This document shows, piece after piece, positions 58,543 to 64,000 of a stretch of 64,000 nt of DNA. The DNA lies in assembly GCA_965202895.1 (NCBI GenBank), contig OZ241901.1, positions 4,898,001 through 4,962,000 on the forward strand. Reading direction: 5' to 3'. The position numbers and the translations under genes were made by a program. The notes below the pieces were generated by a model. It was not told where the DNA came from, made no database searches, and was given only the letters and a program-made list of their open reading frames with translations. The first letter of the stretch is position 1. Every line of letters starts with the position of its first letter. Origin of the DNA: JAJDXW01 sp965202895 (GTDB taxonomy: Bacteria; Pseudomonadota; Gammaproteobacteria; HK1).

Positions 58543-59109
58543 ATGTCCGTCATGCCCGATCACTGGATCCGCCGGATGGCGCGTGAGCGAGGGCTCATCG
58601 ACCCCTTCGAGCCCGGCCAGATCCGGGAGGCCGGCGGGCGCCCCGTCATCTCCTGGGGCACGTCGAGCTACGGGTACGACGTCCGCTGCGCCCCCGAGTT
58701 CAGGGTGTTCACCAACATCAGCTCCGCGGTGGTGGACCCGAAGGCCTTCACCGAGTCGAGCTTCGTCGGCGTCGAGGCCGACGAGTGCATCATCCCGCCG
58801 AACTCCTTCGCGCTCGCCCGCACCCTCGAGTATTTCCGGATCCCGCGGGACGTGCTCACCATCTGCCTCGGAAAGTCGACCTACGCGAGGTGCGGCATCA
58901 TCGTGAACGTCACCCCCCTCGAGCCCGAGTGGGAAGGCCACGTGACCCTCGAGTTCTCCAACACGACCCCCCTTCCCGCGCGGGTGTACGCCAACGAAGG
59001 GGTGGCCCAGGTGGTGTTCCTCCGGGCCGAAGAAGTCTGCGAGACCTCGTACCGGGACCGGGGCGGCAAGTATCAGGGGCAGCGCGGGGTGACCCTGCCG
59101 CGAGCCTGA
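58543..59109 (+). CDS. dcd: dCTP deaminase
   Basis: A 188-residue enzyme converting dCTP to dUTP for thymidylate synthesis. MPDHWIRRMARERGLIDPFE starts the fold; ISWGTSSYGYDVRC (about residues 37-50), FALARTLEYFRIP, CLGKSTYARCGIIVNVTPLE (the active-site Ser-Arg and Glu, about 109-128) and WEGHVTLEFSNTTPLPARVY are all conserved. The family's terminal YQGQRGVTLPR is present. ATG 58543 fits this length. dcd beside apbC is common in gammaproteobacteria. Confidence 0.95.
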   Translation: MSVMPDHWIRRMARERGLIDPFEPGQIREAGGRPVISWGTSSYGYDVRCAPEFRVFTNISSAVVDPKAFTESSFVGVEADECIIPPNSFALARTLEYFRIPRDVLTICLGKSTYARCGIIVNVTPLEPEWEGHVTLEFSNTTPLPARVYANEGVAQVVFLRAEEVCETSYRDRGGKYQGQRGVTLPRA

Positions 59110-59144
59110 ACGGCCCCGTCCGGCGCGTTCCGAGGTCGAGCCCG

Positions 59145-59621
59145 ATGCCCGCCGAGCCCCCCGCTCCGGTCGAGCCCGCGGCGCCGGAAGAGCCCGGCAC
59201 GGCCGCCGCCCCGCCCGCGCCCGCCGGCCTCGCACGACGCTTCGCGGCCATGTTCTACGACTCGCTGCTGATGGCGGCCGCCCTCTACGCCGCCGCGGTC
59301 CCCGCGGTGTGGCTCCACGGAGGCGCGGTACCGCCGGACGACCCCTGGTTCCGGGCGTGGCTCGCGTTCGTGGCTTGGCTCTACCTCGCGGTGAGCTGGA
59401 CCCGCGGCGGGCAGACCCTCGGGATGCGGGCGTGGCGGTGCCGCCTCGTCGTCGCCGGCGGCGGGCCGGTCGGCTGGGGGCGGGCGGTGATCCGCTTCGC
59501 CGCCGCGGTCGTCTCGTGGGCGGCGCTCGGCCTCGGCTTCTGGTGGGCGCTCGCGGACCCGGAGCGCCGCACCTGGCACGACCGGTGGTCGGGCACCCGG
59601 GTCATCGTCCTCCCGCGCTGA
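59145..59621 (+). CDS. RDD-family membrane protein
   Basis: A 158-residue protein with a 25-residue Ala/Pro/Glu-rich start and then an RDD domain: RRFAAMFYDSLLMAAALYAA (about residues 31-50; the Arg and Asp of the name), a second hydrophobic segment near 68-85 ending in WTRGGQTLGMRAWRCRLV (about 85-102) and a third near 115-138. It ends with DRWSGTRVIVLP, typical of the family. Function is not established. It follows dcd after 35 nt. Confidence 0.85.
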   Translation: MPAEPPAPVEPAAPEEPGTAAAPPAPAGLARRFAAMFYDSLLMAAALYAAAVPAVWLHGGAVPPDDPWFRAWLAFVAWLYLAVSWTRGGQTLGMRAWRCRLVVAGGGPVGWGRAVIRFAAAVVSWAALGLGFWWALADPERRTWHDRWSGTRVIVLPR

Positions 59622-59885
59622 CGAAGAGTGTCCGCCCGCTCCACGCGCACGCTTCACCGAACGCCGCGACGGGGGCGGGCCGGCCCCCGGACCATCGACC
59701 CACGCCGGCGTGAGCGCCTCGGGCCCGCCTTCGACGGTTCGAACGGGGATATCGAGAATCCCGGAATCCCATGCTCTCATCCAGCCGACGGTTTGCGCTG
59801 CGTCATGGGCGCGCACCTCGACCGCCTCGCCCTCGGAAATCATCTCCGGAACAGGATATGGAAAGATCCGGCGACAGGCAGGAGC

Positions 59886-60440
59886 ATGAACCTGCCCGAC
59901 TCCCGTTCGGCGCGAGGCTCCAAGGCATTCGACGACGTCGTGGAGGCCGCGGCGGACGAGCTCGGTCGAATCTCCAAGGGGCTCCGCTCCGTGCGGCTCC
60001 GGGGAAGCGGCGAGCCGCCCGGCACCGGAATGGAGGCCGATTGCACCTTCCATATCGGCGAACCGGCCGGACGATACCGGGCGGCGTCCGGAAAGGGGAA
60101 GCCGCCGCCGAGGCGTTCCTGATGGATACCGCCCCCGACCTGGTGGTCGAGACCGAGATCACGAGCGCCGACGAAGGGAAGGCCGAGCGCTAAGCCCGGA
60201 TCGGCGGGCGGGAGCGGTGGCGGCTGCACGGCCGCCGGGGTTCGCGCGAGCTTGGGGCCGATTTCCTCGCGCTGCGGCCGGACGCGCCGCCGCGGCGGCT
60301 CGCCGTCTCGGAGGTGCCGGAGGGCCTGACCCCGGCGGACGTGTGCGAGGCGGCGGAGGGCGTGCGGGTCGGCGGGACGCGGGCCGAACGGACGGAGGCG
60401 GTGGCCCGCGTCGTCCGGCGTCGGCAGGGTAGCAGCGTGC
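59886..60440 (+). pseudogene. Decayed Uma2-family gene (frameshift plus nonsense)
   Basis: A first frame from ATG 59886 reads RGSKAFDDVVEAAADELGRI and CTFHIGEPAGRYRAASGKG. The story then continues one frame over as AAAEAFLMDTAPDLVVETEI, TSADEGKAER, stops at a TAA (60191-60193), and carries on in the same frame as ARIGGRERWRLHGRRGSREL, then GADFLALRPDAPPRRLAVSE and TPADVCEAAEGVR. In intact relatives the codon at the stop would be Tyr (ERYARxGVRELWRL), so one base change created it. PDLVVE...K is the Uma2 nuclease-like core. Two independent lesions mark an old pseudogene. Bases 59622-59885 show no other gene. Confidence 0.7.
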
Positions 60441-60770
60441 GGGTCGGCGAACCGGACCCGCTCTGGTACCCGGCGGCTCCCGAACCGCCGCCGCTCGATC
60501 CTGCCCGAGAGGATCGAGGCGCCGCCGCCGCCACCCCCGCGAGCCCCCGGCTCGGGTTCCGCCCCGAAGACGAATGGGGAACGGTCGGCCCGCGCGGCCC
60601 CCGCAGCCGACCGGAACCGGAGACGGGCCGCGGGGACTCCGCCCCCCCTGCTGCCGGTCCGCGCGATCGCTCCGCATCCGCGACCCGAGCGCGAGCGGCC
60701 ATGCCGCACGGCGGGGCGATCCCAAGCGGGCAAGCGGCAGCGCCTCGATGTCGGCCGCGTGCACCCCGGG
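60441..60770. other. Spacer between Uma2 remnant and AIPR gene
   Basis: About 330 bases with no gene or repeat I recognise; frames are Pro/Arg/Gly-rich on both strands. The AIPR gene converges on it. Confidence 0.4.
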
Positions 60771-62474
60771 TCACGGTCCGCCGGGTGGGCGGTTCATCAG
60801 CATTTCCACGAGGTCCGCCCGCCGGAAGGCCGCCGACAGGCGCTGAAGGGTGCGTTCCCGGCGGTGGAAGAGCGGCTTCAGCGCGACGGCGATCTCCCTT
60901 TCGGCGCGCCGAAGGCGGCGTTTCGGCGCTTGCTCGAGCAATTCGAGCGCCCGTCCGAAGTTGCGATGATCGAGTTCGTCGGGGGTCTTCAATCCCATGT
61001 CCCCCAAGAGGGACCATCCCACCCGCATGGCGGCGAACCGGGAACCATAGGGCAAAAAGTCGGGCGCGTTCTCCCGCGGCGGCCGCTTGCGGCGGTTCTC
61101 CGCCAAGCGCAGGGCCAGTGCGGCGACGACCGCCTGGGCGCCGTTCAGCTCGGATGTGAAGATGGTGTCGTAGAGGATGCCGAAATGTTCCCGGGACCTG
61201 AACCTGGCCTGGTGCGGGCGCTGCCGCCACACCGCGAGCACGGCTTCCGCGACCGTTGCGCTCGTGAATTCGCGGGGCGAAACCGCCTGTTCGCTTCTTT
61301 TGGGACGATAGCCGTACCCCAGCGCCCGGATCGACGCGGCAAGCGCCCGTTGCCGCGGATCGTTGGCCTTCAGGTCCCTGAGATCGACCGGGTTCTGGCT
61401 GTTCGTGGCGAACGTGACGGCGTCGATGAGGGCACCGTCGTCGTCCGGCGGCAGCTCGTAGATGCGCACCAGCACTTCCGCGCCGCCGATCTCCGGGCCG
61501 ATCTCCTCCGCCAGCTTCTGCACCGTCCGAGCGGTTTGTCCGCCGTTGACGATTTGCAGACCTTCCATCCGCACCTGCCAGTCTCCATGCTGGAGCGCGT
61601 TGTGGCGGAACTGCGAACAGGTGAGCGTGACGCCGTTGTTGTAGAAGTAGAAATTCGGGCGTTCGGCCGGCTCCCGCAGGGTGGCGGCCAGCGCCTCGTT
61701 CACCCGATTGCCGGCAAGGCCGAGGTAGCGGCGGATGTTCTTTTCGAACAGCCGGTTGCCGTACCGTTCGGCCAGCCGCGCCAGCTCCCCGACCGAGCAG
61801 CGCCCGATCAGCACGCGGCGAAACTGGAACGCCTCCACGGTCGCGAGCCCCGCGAGCTGCAACGTGTCGTTGACCGGCGCTTGCTGCTGCAGGAGATCGA
61901 GAAGCTCGCCGGCGCCGACGTGCCGCCACTCGACCTGATTTCCAAAGTCTTCGGCCGCGCGGTCGATCCGCTGCTGCGCCTGCGGCGTCCACCTCGCGCC
62001 GTTGTTGGCAGCGATCGCGATGACGCTGGGAATGGCGCCGTCGGCCACGAACGAACGGATCTCTTCGATGCGGTGGCGCAACCGTTCGTTCACGGTCACC
62101 TGCCGTCCCGGATCGAACAGGGTACCGACCGCATCGATCATCCTGGCGATGCCGTTCTCCGGGAAAGCGGCGGCCCCGTCGAGACGTCTCCGGTACTTGC
62201 TCTGGATGAGGACGACGGGGACGGCGCCGCCCTCGGGTTCGCCGAAGGAGAGCGCATCGACGCCGAAGTCGTCGCCCCCATCGACGATGCAGTCGAGCGC
62301 TTCGTCGTCGGTCAGGTCGAGCACCGTCCTCGCGGCCAGGAACGTGAACGCCGCAGACCGCCGCCGCGGATCGTCGCCGGCGCCGAGCCCCAGTTCCGCC
62401 GCGAAGGCGTCGGCGTGCCTTTCGACGATACCGTTGATCCGCTGGTCGATGATCTGCGCCGCGAGGGAGGCCAC
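60771..62474 (-). CDS. AIPR-family abortive phage-resistance protein
   Basis: A 567-residue protein of the AIPR family (abortive infection, phage resistance). The N-terminus has a restriction-nuclease-like core: GGDDFGVDALSFGEPE followed by VVLIQSKYRRRL (near residues 65-96), fitting the D...QxK pattern of PD-(D/E)XK enzymes. The AIPR signature is in the middle: LFEKNIRRYLG (about 229-239), NFYFYNNGVTLTCSQF (about 262-277) and LQIVNGGQTARTV (about 296-308). The start is a GTG at 62474. The frame is intact, in contrast to the other defence genes in this window, so this may be the working system here. No companion gene is seen. Confidence 0.85.
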   Translation of the reverse strand: MASLAAQIIDQRINGIVERHADAFAAELGLGAGDDPRRRSAAFTFLAARTVLDLTDDEALDCIVDGGDDFGVDALSFGEPEGGAVPVVLIQSKYRRRLDGAAAFPENGIARMIDAVGTLFDPGRQVTVNERLRHRIEEIRSFVADGAIPSVIAIAANNGARWTPQAQQRIDRAAEDFGNQVEWRHVGAGELLDLLQQQAPVNDTLQLAGLATVEAFQFRRVLIGRCSVGELARLAERYGNRLFEKNIRRYLGLAGNRVNEALAATLREPAERPNFYFYNNGVTLTCSQFRHNALQHGDWQVRMEGLQIVNGGQTARTVQKLAEEIGPEIGGAEVLVRIYELPPDDDGALIDAVTFATNSQNPVDLRDLKANDPRQRALAASIRALGYGYRPKRSEQAVSPREFTSATVAEAVLAVWRQRPHQARFRSREHFGILYDTIFTSELNGAQAVVAALALRLAENRRKRPPRENAPDFLPYGSRFAAMRVGWSLLGDMGLKTPDELDHRNFGRALELLEQAPKRRLRRAEREIAVALKPLFHRRERTLQRLSAAFRRADLVEMLMNRPPGGP

Positions 62475-62698
62475 CTAACCCTCCCGCGGCACCGCCGCGA
62501 GGCCCGGAGCGCCCTCTGGTCCATACACTCCGCCACCCTCCTTCTCCCGGGCCGCCCGCCGAACGGGTCCGGCCATGTTACCGCGACAGCGTGCCGCCCA
62601 CCGTCTCCCGGCATCGTCCCCGAGACGGGGCGCCCGCGGCACGGCGAACGGCGCGCCGCGGGCGTCGGCGCCGCGGGACCGGAAGGGGGCCTGCCGAT

Positions 62699-64000
62699 TC
62701 AACCGGAGTTGCCGGTTGGTCCCTCGGGCGCCGCGAAGAGGTCCTTCATGCCGAGCTTTCGCACCTTGCCGGTGGTGGTCAGGGGCAGGCCGCCGGCCGC
62801 GACCAGCCGGTAGCGGCGCGGGCGCTTGTAGGCGGCGAGGGTGTCCGCACAGTGTGCCCGGAGGGCGGCGGCGTCCGCAGCGTCCGCGTCCTCGCGGGGC
62901 ACCACGACGGCGGCCACGATCTCGTCGCGCTCGGCGTCCGGCAGCCCGACCACGTAGGCCTGCTCCACGCCGGGATGGGACGTCAGGACCTCCTCGACCT
63001 CGACCGGCGCCACGTTGATGCCCCCCGTCTTGATCATCTCCTTGAGGCGCCCCCGGAAGAAGAGCCGCCCGGACTCGTCGAGGTAGCCGAGGTCGCCGGT
63101 CCGGAACCGGCCGTCCGGGTCGAACGCCTCCCGGTTCCGGTCCTCGTCCCGGTAGTAGCCGCAGGTGACGTAGCCCCGGACCCGGATCTCCCCGACCTCC
63201 CCAGCGGGAAGGGATCCCCCGGTCTCCGGGTCCACGACGACGACCTCGAACCCCGGAAGCGGCCGCCCCACCGAGGCCTCGCGCACCTCGATCGGGTCGG
63301 CGGCGTCGGTGACCGTGCAGTTCCCATAGGTCTCGGTAAGTCCGTAGACGTTGCAGACCTCGGCCGCACCGAGGCCGTCGGCGAGGAGTCGGACCTGCTC
63401 CGGGGTGCCGATGGTGACCCCGGTGCGGAGCGTCGCGAGCCGCCCCGGCCGACAGCCGGGGTGCTCGGCGATCGCCCGCACCATGTTCGGGGTCGCGTAG
63501 ACCACCGTGCAGCGTTCGCGCTCGATGAGATCGATCGCCTCGCCGGCGTCGAACCGCTCCTGGAGAACGATCGTGCCGGCATGGGTCATGAGCGCGAACA
63601 GTGCGTTCTCGCAGCCGAGCCCCCAGAAGAGCGAGACCGCGAGCCACAGGCGGTCGCCGGCGCGCAGGCGCTGGCGCTCGCCGATGTGCCACATGTTCTC
63701 GATGAGCGCGAAGTGCTGGAGCTGGACGCCCTTCGGGGCCGAGGTGGAGCCCGAGGTGTACAGGATGCAGGCCACGTCGGGCGGCTCGACGGCCTCCTCC
63801 GCCGCATCGATCACGCGCTCGGGAACCGCCTCCCCGGCGCGCATGACCGAATCCCACGACACCCCGCCCGGCAGCTCGCGGCCGTCCGGCGCGACCCGGA
63901 CCACGTGGCGAACCTTCGCCAGCCCCCCGGCCGCGGCGATCTCGCCGAGGGCCCCGGTGTAGTCCTGGCCGAGGAAACGGTCCACGGTGACGAGCACGCT
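62699..64000 (-). CDS. AMP-dependent acyl-CoA synthetase/ligase (5' end off window)
   Basis: The C-terminal 430-odd residues of an ANL-superfamily enzyme; the start lies beyond 64000. The phosphate loop is LYTSGSTSAPKGVQLQ, with VVYATPNMVRAIAEHPG, VYGLTETYGNCTVTD (the AMP-contact motif), FRTGDLGYLDESGRLFFRGR (the hinge Asp), KEMIKTGGINVAPVEVEEVL and the terminal catalytic Lys in TTTGKVRKLG. It activates a carboxylic acid as the adenylate and transfers it to CoA. The substrate is not deducible. It lies 224 nt upstream of the AIPR start and is read in the same direction. Confidence 0.9.
   Translation of the reverse strand, partial: SVLVTVDRFLGQDYTGALGEIAAAGGLAKVRHVVRVAPDGRELPGGVSWDSVMRAGEAVPERVIDAAEEAVEPPDVACILYTSGSTSAPKGVQLQHFALIENMWHIGERQRLRAGDRLWLAVSLFWGLGCENALFALMTHAGTIVLQERFDAGEAIDLIERERCTVVYATPNMVRAIAEHPGCRPGRLATLRTGVTIGTPEQVRLLADGLGAAEVCNVYGLTETYGNCTVTDAADPIEVREASVGRPLPGFEVVVVDPETGGSLPAGEVGEIRVRGYVTCGYYRDEDRNREAFDPDGRFRTGDLGYLDESGRLFFRGRLKEMIKTGGINVAPVEVEEVLTSHPGVEQAYVVGLPDAERDEIVAAVVVPREDADAADAAALRAHCADTLAAYKRPRRYRLVAAGGLPLTTTGKVRKLGMKDLFAAPEGPTGNSG

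Noticed and set aside
1..64000. CRISPR array or rRNA/tRNA genes
   Set aside because: No regularly spaced identical repeats with unique spacers, and no RNA-gene core sequences were found on reading through.

Overview
This is a GC-rich (about 70% by eye) bacterial chromosome segment. The order xerC-hslV-hslU-ubiE-ubiJ-ubiB, the yibN-like/secB/gpsA run, an LpxL-type lipid A acyltransferase and a glk/metG/nth/apbC/dcd neighbourhood point to a Gammaproteobacterium with an outer membrane and ubiquinone. Nothing in the sequence fixes the species. The right half (about 34.5-59.6 kb) is dense core genome. The left third (0-34 kb) mixes accessory genes, decayed genes and repeats. I see no tRNA, rRNA or CRISPR array.

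Layout. 0-9.2 kb is a decayed defence island: an OLD/AAA-type ATPase with a frameshifted DUF4276 (TOPRIM-like) partner, an N-terminal scrap of the DISARM helicase drmA, an intact membrane/coiled-coil protein of lower GC, Uma2-family (DUF820) nuclease-like genes and remnants, a 43-residue zinc ribbon, a drmB with a probable internal deletion and a frameshift, and a nucleotidyltransferase plus small-partner pair resembling a toxin-antitoxin module. A further scrap that looks like the drmA helicase C-terminus lies at 19.8-20.1 kb. 9.2-20.3 kb is a repeat-rich metabolic stretch: uronate dehydrogenase-like, hydantoinase B, D-lyxose isomerase-like cupin, beta-carbonic anhydrase, a CmcJ/NvfI-type oxidoreductase and a frameshifted ADP-forming acyl-CoA synthetase. 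20.3-31.2 kb holds the pntAA-pntAB-pntB transhydrogenase operon running into a Prc protease, rmlA, the thiD/inositol-phosphatase/flavodoxin run, and the dgcN-dgcA pair for D-glutamate use. 31.9-34.1 kb is a second small accessory patch with Uma2 and two small membrane proteins, one apparently the tail of a decayed gene.

34.5-59.6 kb is mostly housekeeping: nitroreductase, gamma-glutamyltransferase, lpxL, a PLP decarboxylase, gpsA, secB, rhodanese, a CtpA protease with an RND efflux adaptor and pump, glucokinase, ubiquinone biosynthesis (ubiE-ubiJ-ubiB), the HslVU protease, xerC, endonuclease III, metG, apbC and dcd. 59.6-62.5 kb is accessory again: a decayed Uma2 gene followed by an intact AIPR phage-resistance gene. 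A partial acyl-CoA ligase runs off the right edge.

Repeats are the main non-genic structure. (1) A MITE-like element with terminal repeats near CAGGGYCSTTTCACGC, four copies in varying decay. (2) A roughly 300-bp element with a very strong hairpin whose two arms change together between copies; two copies in inverted orientation bracket hyuB plus the lyxose isomerase gene, and two direct copies bracket the carbonic anhydrase gene. (3) A roughly 140-bp repeat shared between 14.5 and 54.6 kb. (4) A 187-bp unit with perfect 21-bp inverted ends at 54.4 kb.
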